64,000 nucleotides of DNA from Actinomycetes bacterium (GCA_024222295.1 JAAEPF010000017.1:372001-436000), one strand, 5' to 3'. Shown: positions 8,071 to 16,000, counted from the stretch's first letter. Numbers and translations: made by a program. The notes: generated from the sequence alone by a model not told the origin.

Positions 8071-8667
8071 TCAGGCAGCCAGTGAGAGCACTTCGTCCTC
8101 CGGCATGCCCCCGAGCCAGCCGCCGAGCGGTTGGCCATCAGGGGACAGCAGCACGGTTGCGGGCTGCGCCGAGATCCCGAACGCCTGCCAGGTCTCGAAA
8201 CTCTCGTCCCACAGCATCGTGAAGGGGATGTCGTGGCGTTCGACGAAGGTGGCAGCCATGCCTGCGTCGTCCTGGGTGCCAAGCCCGACGATCTCGATCT
8301 CATCGCCGTGCTCCTCGGCGAAAGCCACCATGTCCGGTGCTTCCGCTGCGCATGCCGAGCAATGAGGTGCCCAGAACCAGACCAGCAGCGGCTTCTCCGA
8401 AGGCAGGTAGTCGGCGAACTGGACCCAGTCGGACTCGCCGACATCCCACACCGTGACTTGTGGCAACGGTGACGAAGCAGCGTCGACGCTCGGGGCGATG
8501 TCGGGCCTCGCTCCGGTCTCGACCGACTGTTGTTCGCTCCCACATGCAGCGGCCAGCAGGCTGAGCGCGACGACTGTCACCGCGACCGCCAGCGGCCTGT
8601 GTGCTCGAGTTCGCGAGTTCGGTCGTCGGGCAGGTCGGGTCGTCGGGGCGCGGTCATAGAGCATCAT
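8071..8667 (-). CDS. TlpA-like thioredoxin-fold lipoprotein (first gene of redox operon)
   Basis: Predicted lipoprotein of 198 residues with basic N-terminus, hydrophobic stretch and lipobox LLAAAC near residue 42, then a thioredoxin fold with WFWAPHCSACAAEAPDM (CxxC near residues 99-102). The cis-proline segment is likely ISAQPATVLL. ATG at 8667 is chosen because the -10 GTT of a sigma-R type promoter ends eight bases upstream, so the mRNA should begin at or next to this codon. The expected role is thiol-disulfide exchange outside the membrane under thiol stress, with CcdA at the other end of the same gene string. Confidence 0.88.
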   Translation of the reverse strand: MMLYDRAPTTRPARRPNSRTRAHRPLAVAVTVVALSLLAAACGSEQQSVETGARPDIAPSVDAASSPLPQVTVWDVGESDWVQFADYLPSEKPLLVWFWAPHCSACAAEAPDMVAFAEEHGDEIEIVGLGTQDDAGMAATFVERHDIPFTMLWDESFETWQAFGISAQPATVLLSPDGQPLGGWLGGMPEDEVLSLAA

Positions 8668-8675
8668 GTTGCGCA

Positions 8676-8701
8676 AACCCGTCCTGGCTGAAGACCATTC
8701 C
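8676..8701 (-). promoter_or_regulatory. Sigma-R/SigH-type promoter of the tlpA-ccdA operon
   Basis: On the minus strand GGGAAT is followed, 18 bases after its GGAAT core, by GTT (10436-type architecture repeated here): -35 core at 8697-8701 and -10 at 8676-8678. The Streptomyces sigma-R consensus is GGAAT-N18-GTT. The ATG at 8667 starts eight bases past the GTT, so the transcript is probably leaderless. The outer edge of its -35 is five bases from that of the divergent promoter at 8707-8732. Confidence 0.7.
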
Positions 8702-8706
8702 CGCCC

Positions 8707-8732
8707 GGAATGACCTGGGCGGATTCCGAGTT
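8707..8732 (+). promoter_or_regulatory. Sigma-R/SigH-type promoter of the orphan zinc-finger gene
   Basis: GGAAT at 8707-8711, exactly 18 bases, then GTT at 8730-8732. The ATG at 8742 follows nine bases later, again a leaderless arrangement. It is divergent from and almost abutting the tlpA promoter. Confidence 0.7.
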
Positions 8733-8741
8733 ACCGGGGCG

Positions 8742-8957
8742 ATGACTCCGTGGCGCCACCGACTGCTGAGAGGCGAGGTGCAGCAGCTGTTCGACGGCGT
8801 GCTGGCAGCCGATCGCATCGAGGCGGTGCTGGCTCACGTGGCGGGGTGCAGGGACTGCAGGTCCGACCTCAGGGCGTGGGAAGGGTTGCGTCACAGTCTC
8901 CGTCGGCCCGCGACGTGGGAAGTGGCCCCGGTCGCCTCCTCAGAGCGAGCTGACTGA
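8742..8957 (+). CDS. Small anti-sigma-like zinc-finger (ZAS-type) protein
   Basis: Protein of 71 residues containing H-V-A-G-C-R-D-C, the HxxxCxxC motif of zinc-binding anti-sigma domains, in a helical context (RHRLLRGEVQQLF, then SDLRAWEGLRHSLRR). It has no membrane helix and no sigma gene in its own direction. ATG at 8742 is supported by the sigma-R type promoter immediately upstream. The last 18 bases overlap the 3' end of the convergent peroxiredoxin-like gene. It may be a second anti-sigma factor or a redox switch acting on the nearby sigma factor; this is inference from motif and promoter. Confidence 0.65.
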   Translation: MTPWRHRLLRGEVQQLFDGVLAADRIEAVLAHVAGCRDCRSDLRAWEGLRHSLRRPATWEVAPVASSERAD

Positions 8958-9512
8958 CTGCACGACCTGTCCCGCCGGGGGGTAGTCGCCGAGCGTTGCC
9001 CCGCGATGCACCAGCGTGAGCCTGAGCTCGGGGTCGAGAGCGATCACTCCTGGCGCCTGTAGCGGATGGTTGGTGATCCTGCCCTGGCGGGACCTGCGGA
9101 CCGCACGCAGGTAGTTGCGCATGGTCGTGGGCGCGAGCATCTTCCACCATGGGAAGTGCCCCAACCCGAGGGCGCGGTACAGGTTCTCGTCCGGGTCGAC
9201 GAGCAGCTCGTAGCCCACGCCGGCCTCGTTCATCAGCCATTCGGCCTGGTAGTCGGCTGCCTTGCCCACACCGATGAAAGAGATGCCCCTGGACTCGGCG
9301 AGCGCACGCTGCTCTTCGAGGGCGAGGAGGAAGTCACGGCACGGCATGCAGCCGTAGTAGCGCACGATGGGCACGATGGTGGGGCCGTCGACGAGCTCGC
9401 CGAGGCTGACCTCCGAACCGTCGTGTCGGCGCAGGCAGACGTCATCCAGTCGGTCGCCGACGCCCGGCAGCGCAGCGGCGCGCACCGATTCCGGTCCCGC
9501 TCGGCCGGTCAT
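8940..9512 (-). CDS. Peroxiredoxin-like (AhpC/TSA superfamily) protein
   Basis: Thioredoxin-fold protein of 190 residues. After a short N-terminus come the redoxin-type start LPGVGDRLDDVCLRRHDG and the motif RYYGCMPCRDF near residues 55-65, with a CxxC pair where peroxiredoxins of the PRX-like group carry their active Cys. The rest matches the AhpC/TSA-like fold (SFIGVGKAADY, VDPDENLYRALGLG). ATG at 9512 overlaps the anti-sigma stop (TGATG), so it is the third gene of the sigma operon. Likely role: thiol-dependent reduction of peroxide or disulfides in the cytoplasm; no signal peptide is present. Confidence 0.85.
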   Translation of the reverse strand: MTGRAGPESVRAAALPGVGDRLDDVCLRRHDGSEVSLGELVDGPTIVPIVRYYGCMPCRDFLLALEEQRALAESRGISFIGVGKAADYQAEWLMNEAGVGYELLVDPDENLYRALGLGHFPWWKMLAPTTMRNYLRAVRRSRQGRITNHPLQAPGVIALDPELRLTLVHRGATLGDYPPAGQVVQSVSSL

Positions 9513-9814
9513 CAAGTCGTTCCGTTGCCGGATTCGGCTTCGACCTCGCCGCGAACGAGCTTGTGGCCGAAGTCGCGGAGCCTGTGCACCGACTGCTCCG
9601 ATGGCTCGGACCGGTGAGCGATGGCAGCCTTGAGGTCGCGATAGACCGACGCCTCGAGTCCGCACTGGCGGCACATGTCCAGGTGCGCGCTCACCAGTCG
9701 GGCTGTGTCGTCGTCGAGTTCCGAGTCCAGGTACGTCTGCAAGACCCTGGCGACCTCTTCGCAGCTCAGGGCGGGCATGTCGCCTCGTCGGCGGCGGAAG
9801 AACTTGCGGATCAT
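9512..9814 (-). CDS. Zinc-binding anti-sigma factor (RsrA-like)
   Basis: Protein of 100 residues with the ZAS-type motif H-L-D-M-C-R-Q-C (HxxxCxxC) near residues 47-54 and an upstream Cys in the segment LSCEEVARVLQTYLD, the layout of RsrA/RshA-type soluble anti-sigma factors. In those proteins thiol oxidation releases zinc and the sigma factor. No membrane segment is seen. Its ATG overlaps the sigma stop by four bases (ATGA), and the peroxiredoxin-like gene follows directly. It is predicted to hold the sigma factor encoded upstream inactive under reducing conditions. Confidence 0.88.
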   Translation of the reverse strand: MIRKFFRRRRGDMPALSCEEVARVLQTYLDSELDDDTARLVSAHLDMCRQCGLEASVYRDLKAAIAHRSEPSEQSVHRLRDFGHKLVRGEVEAESGNGTT

Positions 9815-10380
9815 GGCTTCTCGTTCCTCTCGGAGTATCCGGGCTCGCCGAGCTGCTCGCGCATCTTGCGGCGGGCCCGGTGCAGGCGGCTCATGACGGT
9901 TCCTTCGGGGATGCCGGCGACTTCTGCTGCCTCGGCGTAGGACAGTCCTCCAAGGTCGACGAGTTCGATGATCTGGCGGAAGTCTTCCGAGAGCCTGCCG
10001 AAAGCGGTTTCCACTGCGGCATCGAAGGTGCCGGCGAGCGCCGCCTCCTCGGCGGTGGCTCCGTCGTCCGCGGCTGGATCGGGCAGTTCGCTCTGGGCCT
10101 CGGTCAGCAGAGTCGGGCGCCTCCGTCGGTGGCGGTTGATCTCCGCGTTGCGCAGGATCGTGAGCAGCCAGGCCCGCGGGTGGCGGCCGTCGAAGCGGTC
10201 GATCGAGCGGTACGCCCGAATCATGGTCTCCTGGGCCAGATCTTCCGCGTCGTGGGCATTGCGCGTGATCGATCGGGCCACGCGCAGCATCACCGCGACC
10301 TCGGGGATCACGTACGCCTCGAACCGTTGCGCGGCATCGCCATCAGTGTCGGGCTCGGGCGATTCAGTCAAGACGTTCAT
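9811..10380 (-). CDS. ECF RNA polymerase sigma factor (SigR/SigH-like)
   Basis: ECF sigma factor of 189 residues. Region 2 shows DAEDLAQETMIRAYRSIDRF near residue 45 and region 4 shows LSYAEAAEVAGIPEGTVMSRLHRARRK near residue 150. Start ATG 10380 is preferred to in-frame upstream starts because the extension is low-complexity and would cover the promoter. The promoter at 10436-10461 has the form recognised by sigma-R/SigH factors, which predicts autoregulation. Three other copies of that promoter lie in this locus. It forms one operon with the anti-sigma factor and peroxiredoxin-like gene, the usual arrangement for thiol-stress sigma factors. Confidence 0.9.
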   Translation of the reverse strand: MNVLTESPEPDTDGDAAQRFEAYVIPEVAVMLRVARSITRNAHDAEDLAQETMIRAYRSIDRFDGRHPRAWLLTILRNAEINRHRRRRPTLLTEAQSELPDPAADDGATAEEAALAGTFDAAVETAFGRLSEDFRQIIELVDLGGLSYAEAAEVAGIPEGTVMSRLHRARRKMREQLGEPGYSERNEKP

Positions 10381-10435
10381 GGTGTCACAGGCGGTCCCGG
10401 CATCGGTTGGCGAGGCTGTGCGGGATCGGGTGGGC

Positions 10436-10461
10436 AACCCGTCCCGCGTCGGGAGCATTCC
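10436..10461 (-). promoter_or_regulatory. Sigma-R/SigH-type promoter of the sigma factor operon
   Basis: Minus-strand GGAAT (10457-10461), 18-base spacer, GTT (10436-10438). It predicts a leader of about 45-50 bases before ATG 10380, unlike the other three promoters of this type here, which appear leaderless. Confidence 0.7.
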
Positions 10462-10471
10462 ACCTGACGGT

Positions 10472-10497
10472 GGAAGGCCCGGCGCGTCGAACGGGTT
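10472..10497 (+). promoter_or_regulatory. Sigma-R/SigH-type promoter (variant) of the frameshifted acyltransferase
   Basis: GGAAG (10472-10476), 18 bases, GTT (10495-10497), then eight bases to ATG 10506. One mismatch from the consensus -35 but the same spacing. It is back-to-back with the sigma operon promoter, with ten bases between the two -35 elements. Confidence 0.55.
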
Positions 10498-10505
10498 TGG
10501 CAGCC

Positions 10506-11620
10506 ATGCCCACATCGCCCGATTCCGAGGACACCGGCAGGTTTCGTCGGCGCATCACGACAGTGCCAACCGTGCTCGCCGTCGCCGCGCTGGGATTGCT
10601 GAGCGCCCCGTTCGCGGTGCACCTCATCGCGCTCGCGGACCTGGCGAGGGGTCGCTTGCAGCTGCCCGGACTGCGGGTGTGGGCCATGGCCATGCAGTAC
10701 CTGTTCAACGAGACGGTCGAGGTCCTTGCCGCACCGCTGTTGTGGATCGCCGCAGGGCTTGGCACGAGGCTCGACTCACCGAGTTCGAGACGCAGGCACA
10801 CACGCCTGGCGTTGTGGTCGGCACGCTCGCTGGCGCGCCGCGCCGAGCAACTGCTCGGTGTGCACCTGGTCGTGCACGAGGACCGGCAACGGTTGCCGGT
10901 GAATGCGTCGACGCTGGTTCTGGCGCGCCATGCCAGCGTGCTGGATGCGGCGCTTCCGGCCGTGGTCCTGTTCGACAGCAACCGGGTACAGGACCACACG
11001 CTCACAGGAGTGCTGATGTCGGAGCTGCTGTCGGACCCGGGCTTCGACCTGATCTACCACCGGCTCGGCTGTGTGTTCGTCGACCGCGCCGACGGCCCCG
11101 ACGCGAGGCGCCGCATCCGGCGATGGCCGAGTCCCTGGGCGATGCTTCTGTGGCCGTGGTGTTTCCAGAAGGGCGGCTGTTCTCCCGGGCCTCCCTGGAC
11201 CGGCGGATGCAGACGCTCTCCGAGCGCGACCCGGAGCGGGCCCGGCGCCTGGAGTCCCTCGACTCGGTCCTGCCGTCACATCCCGGTGGTGTGCTCGAGG
11301 CCCTCGACGGGACCGACGGCGCACATGTCGCGGTGGTGGCGCATCGGGGCCTCGAGAGCGTCGCGTCGCTGAGGGAGTTGTGCCGCACGGCGCCTGTGCG
11401 ACACCCGGTCGAGGTGCGGGTCACCTGGTGGGAGCCGGAGGCCATCCCGGCCTCGAGGGCCGACAGGGTGGAGTGGCTCGACGAGGTCTACCTGGACATG
11501 GACCGATGGGTCCGCCGCTGTGACGATGGGGGCGCCCTAGCGGGCCCTGAACCAGTCGGGGCCGTTGACGGTGCGGTCGACGGCGTCGAGAGCGGCGTCG
11601 TGGCAGGGCGGCCGCTGTAG
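10506..11620 (+). pseudogene. PlsC-like acyltransferase with a frameshift
   Basis: The first part (10506 to about 11120) encodes a hydrophobic N-terminus and the acyltransferase motif ARHASVLDAAL (H-x4-D), reaching HRLGCVFVDRADGPDARRRIRR. The continuation, MAESLGDASVAVVFPEG and onward with the FPEG motif, is in another frame starting at 11123. The intact paralogue at 13995-15008 has the two halves joined (DRGAADS, then MAEGMG and VIFPEGTRS). One missing base near 11121-11122 explains it. It may be a true null allele or a sequence error. Function if intact: 1-acylglycerol-phosphate acyltransferase-like lipid acylation at the membrane. The 3' end overlaps the convergent lipoprotein gene. Confidence 0.75.
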
Positions 11621-13180
11621 GTCTGAGGCGGTCCACGGGTCTCTGTCGCAGTTGGTGAACGCATGCCAGAAGGTGCCCTGGAACCAACCCGATGGCAACG
11701 GAGCATTGGCGCCGTAGCGGTCGATGGCCCAGCTGCGCGCTGTTTCCCAGAGCAGCGATGTGTCGAACGTGGCGAGGGAGCTGGCGTCGACGATCTCGAA
11801 GTCGCGCAGGGTGAGGGTGGCGAGCTCGTCCTTGGCCTCCTTGCGCCACTTCGAGTCGCCGCTTCCCGTGCCGGACCGTTCCGTGGAGATCTTGAAATGC
11901 ATGGAGGAGTCTGTGATGACCACGCCGTGTTCGCACATCGCCCGAACGATCACCGACGCCTGCGGTTCCTGCCAGTCACGCGCGCATGCCTCTTGTGAAA
12001 GGCGGATCCGGGAACCCATGGGCAGGTGGAAGTCGGAGCCCATCGACTTGTCGGGGCACTCCTTGTTGGCGCACCCGTCGGTCTTCGTTGCCGGCCATAC
12101 GAATGGAGCGACGGTTGCTCCGTCGATGGTCGAGGGCATCGAGGAGATGTTGGCCATCGGGATCGTGGCGGCGATCGCATGGTCGATGCGCGCGTCTGCC
12201 GCTACCTCCTCGGAGTTCCCGGCCGGGCTGGCGAAGACCTCGTCGATACGGACCATGCCGGCGCTCGTGGGCAGCCCGCTGCCACCCGACGCCGTGCTGC
12301 CACTGCGCGGCAGGTGGGTGTCGTAGCCATCCAGGCCGATTGTCCAGGGGTGGTGCCACGTGTAGGGACTGTCGATCACACGGCCCGGACCGTTGTGTGT
12401 CGGCGTCAGCCATCCCGGCCGTACGCTCAGGCGCCGTTCGTTGGTGCCAAGGTCGTTGACGGTGGAGTTCTGCGCCAGGTTGCCACCGCTGCGATCCCAC
12501 CGGATGTGCTCATAGAGGGTGCAGCTGTCGGTGTCGACGAACAGCGCGTGGTCGTCGGTGCTCGAGAGCTCCAGGAGCACCTCGTCCGGCACCCGCTGGC
12601 GGAGCATGCCCCGCCAAGCCTGCGTGACCGGTCCGACCTGGATGATCTCGACGTCGGTGTACTCCGATGACTTGGTCCACGACCCCTCGGACCGGACCCA
12701 TTCCCACGGGTCGTCAGCCGAGGTCCACGTGATCGTCTTGGAGTTGCCGGACCCGAGACCAGAGACGAGACGGAACGGGTCCCACCCGTCGGGCACCGGG
12801 TAGTCGGAGAGGCCGGAGCCGTTCGTCGAGATCGGGTCCTTGGTGGGGAGGTGTCGGACGTCCGCATGCCAGTAGTTGTCGGTGGGGAACATGGCGCAGT
12901 TCGTCTGCTGCCAGGCGTTCGCGTTGGCCACCTTGATCGTTCGCGGCTGCGCCAGTGGGGGCAGGGTCGTGGTGGTCGTCGTGGCCACCGGCGCGCCGAA
13001 CCTGACGGCTCCGCCGGGAGCTTCGGCCAGCGGACCGTTGCCGTCGGGTCGCGCCACCGGTGGGGCGCACGCGACCACGACCAGCACTGCGAGCGCGAGC
13101 AGGCCGAGCAGGGTGTGGCGTGTGGTTCTGGCTGCGCTCCGGCGCCGCCACCCGGGAATCCTGCGCGGAGGGAGGCTCAC
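11537..13180 (-). CDS. Secreted lipoprotein of unknown function
   Basis: Protein of 547 residues with a basic N-terminus, a hydrophobic stretch and lipobox VVVAC near residue 38, then a Thr-rich linker (TTTTTTLPP) near residues 67-75. The folded part begins with NCAMFPTDNYWHADVRHLP and is rich in W, D and T, with several cysteines (for example DTDSCTLYEHIRW, DGCANKECPDKS, FTNCDRDPW) that could form disulfides outside the cell. I do not recognise an enzyme family. The start is GTG at 13180. It ends convergently over the 3' end of the broken acyltransferase gene. Confidence 0.75.
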   Translation of the reverse strand: MSLPPRRIPGWRRRSAARTTRHTLLGLLALAVLVVVACAPPVARPDGNGPLAEAPGGAVRFGAPVATTTTTTLPPLAQPRTIKVANANAWQQTNCAMFPTDNYWHADVRHLPTKDPISTNGSGLSDYPVPDGWDPFRLVSGLGSGNSKTITWTSADDPWEWVRSEGSWTKSSEYTDVEIIQVGPVTQAWRGMLRQRVPDEVLLELSSTDDHALFVDTDSCTLYEHIRWDRSGGNLAQNSTVNDLGTNERRLSVRPGWLTPTHNGPGRVIDSPYTWHHPWTIGLDGYDTHLPRSGSTASGGSGLPTSAGMVRIDEVFASPAGNSEEVAADARIDHAIAATIPMANISSMPSTIDGATVAPFVWPATKTDGCANKECPDKSMGSDFHLPMGSRIRLSQEACARDWQEPQASVIVRAMCEHGVVITDSSMHFKISTERSGTGSGDSKWRKEAKDELATLTLRDFEIVDASSLATFDTSLLWETARSWAIDRYGANAPLPSGWFQGTFWHAFTNCDRDPWTASDLQRPPCHDAALDAVDRTVNGPDWFRAR

Positions 13181-13269
13181 CCGCGTTGTGTCGGTATCCG
13201 GGCACGATTCCTGTAGCCCTTACGATGACGTCGGCCGGATGTCACGGCCACGCACCACCAGGAGAACCC

Positions 13270-14010
13270 ATGACCGGATCACCGACATTCGACTTCGCCG
13301 GGGCCCGGGTCCTGGTGACTGGTGGCAGCCGAGGGATCGGCCGTGCCGTGGCGCAGGCGTTCCACGATGCCGGCGCCTCGGTGGCGGTCACGGGTACCCG
13401 TCCAACAGCGTCGGACTACGACACCGGACTCGACGGTTTCGACTACAACTGTGTCGACTCCACCGATGCCGAGGCCGTCGACGACTTCGCCGCCTCGCTC
13501 GATCGGCTCGACGTGCTGGTCAACAACGCCGGCGCCAACGGCATGGACGAGGCCTCACCCGACGGCTTCGCGGAGTCCGTCCAACTCAACCTGCTCGCAG
13601 CACACCGGCTCATGGCGCGCACCGAGGCGTTGCTGGCGGCCAGCGAGCTCGACGGGGGAGCGAGCGTCGTCAACGTGGCGAGCATGGCGGCGTTCAGGCC
13701 GGCGGCGTTCGTGCCGGGCTACGGCGCCGCGAAGGCCGGCATCGTGCAGATGACGAAGCAGTACGCGTTGCTCTGGGCGCCCTCGGGTGTCCGGGTGAAC
13801 GCTGTCGCTCCGGGGCTCATCGGCACCGACATGACGGCGCCCATGCGCGCATTCGACGAGATCACCGAAGCCGAGCTGGCCAAGGTGCCGATGAGGCGCT
13901 GGGGCACTCCCGCTGACCTCGTGGGCGCGTTCCTGTTCCTCGCCAGTCCCGCGGCGCGATTCATCACGGGCCAGACCCTGTGTATCGACGGCGGCTACTC
14001 GGTCACCTGA
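13270..14010 (+). CDS. SDR-family oxidoreductase
   Basis: Classical short-chain dehydrogenase/reductase of 246 residues. It has the nucleotide-binding motif TGGSRGIG near residue 18, NNAG near residue 85, and YGAAK as the catalytic Tyr-Lys pair near residue 155, preceded by the serine segment VNVASMAAF. ATG at 13270 is chosen because it has an AGGAGAA ribosome binding site just upstream and places the glycine motif at the usual distance. Its 3' end overlaps the convergent acyltransferase gene by 16 bases. Substrate unknown. Confidence 0.9.
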   Translation: MTGSPTFDFAGARVLVTGGSRGIGRAVAQAFHDAGASVAVTGTRPTASDYDTGLDGFDYNCVDSTDAEAVDDFAASLDRLDVLVNNAGANGMDEASPDGFAESVQLNLLAAHRLMARTEALLAASELDGGASVVNVASMAAFRPAAFVPGYGAAKAGIVQMTKQYALLWAPSGVRVNAVAPGLIGTDMTAPMRAFDEITEAELAKVPMRRWGTPADLVGAFLFLASPAARFITGQTLCIDGGYSVT

Positions 14011-15008
14011 GGTCCACGGTCGGCGGCCCTGCGTGCCTCGGTGACCTTGTGGTCGAGCAGGAGCCATTCCCCGTCGAGCCAATCGCGGAACCGGTCGCCG
14101 CGGCCCACTGCTGACCGCGGGACCCGGCAGAACTCCATTCGTACCTGGCGGTCGGGGCGGCCGAGCGCGTCGAGAATCCCCCCGAAGGTGTCGAGTCCCT
14201 CGAAACCGACGTGGCCTGCGATCACGATGTCTGCATCCGGCACGGCCTCGATGAGTGCACGGGCTCCGGCGGCCCGTGGAGGCAGCAGGTTCTCGAGGGC
14301 TTCCAGACGCTCGGCGCGCTCGGGGTCGGTCTGCGCGATCCGATCGAGCGCCTTGCGGCGCTTCGCGGCGTTGGAACGCGTGCCTTCGGGGAAGATCACA
14401 GCGGCGTCGTCGGTGCCCATGCCCTCGGCCATGGCAGCGATCGCCTCCAGCTCCGGGGCCGAGTCGGCAGCACCGCGGTCCACGAAGCAGTTGGGTATCC
14501 GGTTGCCCACGATGTCGAGGCACGGATCCACGAGAAGCTCCTTCTTCATCACGACCCGCGGCGCCATCCCGGCGCCGGAGATGATCGACCAGGCCGTGAG
14601 TAGGGAATCGGCCAGGCTGGCGTGGCGAACCAGCACCACCACCGGCCCCGGACGGAGTTGCTCGACCCCCTCCACCGTGGGCTGCAATCCGCATGTGGCT
14701 GCGAGCGCGCCCATCAGCCGTTTCGCCCACCAGGCCTGAAGGGCCAGGTTGGCGCCGGTGTTCGAGGCCTGTCCGCCCAGCCAGAGCACCGCAGCGGCGC
14801 CCACTCCCGCCAACTCCAGCCACGACCAGCAGGCGCCGAACGTGAGCAAGCGGGCGACCGGCAGCCGCCACTTGCCGCGAACCAGATCGAAGGCGACCGC
14901 CAGTGGCAACCAGATCCACACGAGCAGCGTGAGTGCGAGGGCCACCACGGTGACCGCGCAGACCCCGATCGCCCTGCGCCGGATGACCTTCCGTCGGGCC
15001 GGCCTCAC
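13995..15008 (-). CDS. PlsC-like 1-acylglycerol-phosphate acyltransferase family protein
   Basis: Membrane-associated acyltransferase of 337 residues. Two hydrophobic segments (residues about 12-35 and 50-70) precede the catalytic motif VRHASLADSLL (H-x4-D) near residue 127 and FPEGTRS near residue 205, the acceptor-binding motif. It is a paralogue of the frameshifted gene at 10506-11620 and gives the reference for that gene's reading frame. It overlaps the DUF1295 gene upstream by four bases, so lipid modification and the DUF1295 product are probably expressed together. Confidence 0.85.
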   Translation of the reverse strand: MRPARRKVIRRRAIGVCAVTVVALALTLLVWIWLPLAVAFDLVRGKWRLPVARLLTFGACWSWLELAGVGAAAVLWLGGQASNTGANLALQAWWAKRLMGALAATCGLQPTVEGVEQLRPGPVVVLVRHASLADSLLTAWSIISGAGMAPRVVMKKELLVDPCLDIVGNRIPNCFVDRGAADSAPELEAIAAMAEGMGTDDAAVIFPEGTRSNAAKRRKALDRIAQTDPERAERLEALENLLPPRAAGARALIEAVPDADIVIAGHVGFEGLDTFGGILDALGRPDRQVRMEFCRVPRSAVGRGDRFRDWLDGEWLLLDHKVTEARRAADRGPQVTE

Positions 15009-15889
15009 CGCTGTGGCGCCTTGTGCGGAGGGCGGGGGAACAGTGAAGGTGTGTCAGCCACGTACCGTCGGTATTCGGGGTCTTCTCCCCAGCGCTTCTG
15101 GCCGCTGCGTTCCAGCAGGGGCACGCCGCTGATGCGCGTGAGCAGCACGTAGACGAACAGTGGCGACACCAGGGTCAGGTGCGCCCAGCCTCCCAGCGCG
15201 CCGACGGAGATGACGGCGATGCCTGTCCAGAGCAGGATCTCGCCGAAGTAATTGGGGTGGCGTGACCACGCCCAGAGGCCGGTGCGTATGAAGCGCCCGT
15301 CGTTGGCCGGGTCCGACCGGAACTCCTGCTTCTGGCGGTCGGCCACCACCTCGAGGCTGAAGCCGACAGCCCAGATTGCTGCCCCCACCGGCACCCCCCA
15401 GTCGAATGCGGCCTCCCGGTCCGCAGTTATCGCTGCGAGAGCTGCCGCCATGGTGAGCAGTACCCAGAGGCCCTGGAGGGTCCAGGTGCTGAGCAGCCGC
15501 AAGGGGTCGGTCTTGATCGAGTCGAACCGCGAGTCGGACCCCGCAGCGATGATCCGGCGTGCCAGGAAGGTCCCCAGTCGTATCGACCAGATCGACACGA
15601 GAGCGGCGAGCAGCACCGAACGGCCGTCGTAACGCGCCACGGTGACCAACGCGACTGCGAGCACGGTGATGTAGGTGATGGTTCCGGTGAGGTCGAAGAA
15701 GCGCTCGGTGCGCATCAGCATCGAGGGCACGTACGCGATCCAGTTCACGCCGTAGGCGGCCACCGCGCACCAGACCATCACGGGCAGGCCGGCAGCGGTG
15801 GCCCCACCGTCGCTGCCTGCCAGTGCCACGAGCGCACCGACCGCAACGGCGGCGATCACCGATGCGAGCGCGCCAGCTGAACCCTTCAT
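15005..15889 (-). CDS. DUF1295 family membrane protein (steroid 5-alpha-reductase-like)
   Basis: Polytopic membrane protein of 294 residues with about seven hydrophobic helices. The C-terminal motif TGLWAWSRHPNYFGEILLW is typical of DUF1295 and related steroid-reductase and isoprenylcysteine methyltransferase folds. ATG at 15889 is chosen because it starts just before the first membrane helix and has AAGGA about twelve bases upstream; an in-frame extension to 16048 would run through the divergent promoter region. The substrate is unknown; family members reduce or methylate lipids. Confidence 0.85.
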   Translation of the reverse strand: MKGSAGALASVIAAVAVGALVALAGSDGGATAAGLPVMVWCAVAAYGVNWIAYVPSMLMRTERFFDLTGTITYITVLAVALVTVARYDGRSVLLAALVSIWSIRLGTFLARRIIAAGSDSRFDSIKTDPLRLLSTWTLQGLWVLLTMAAALAAITADREAAFDWGVPVGAAIWAVGFSLEVVADRQKQEFRSDPANDGRFIRTGLWAWSRHPNYFGEILLWTGIAVISVGALGGWAHLTLVSPLFVYVLLTRISGVPLLERSGQKRWGEDPEYRRYVADTPSLFPRPPHKAPQR

Positions 15890-16000
15890 GCCACCATCAT
15901 CCTTTCGTGGATTGGTTCGCAGCGGGCCGCGCCCCCGGATGCAGCGCCACACCACCGATGGTCCCCTGCGCGGACGCCGGCTTTGATGATAAGCACCAAG

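Noticed and set aside
9968-11122. Upstream extension of the second frame of the split acyltransferase back to 9968
   Set aside because: The sequence before 11123 in that frame is Arg/Ser-rich and lies opposite the sigma gene; only the part after the shift is homologous to the paralogue.
10506-11620. Programmed frameshifting in the acyltransferase
   Set aside because: No slippery heptamer or downstream pseudoknot is evident near 11115-11125, and the intact paralogue is read without a shift. A point deletion or sequence error is simpler.
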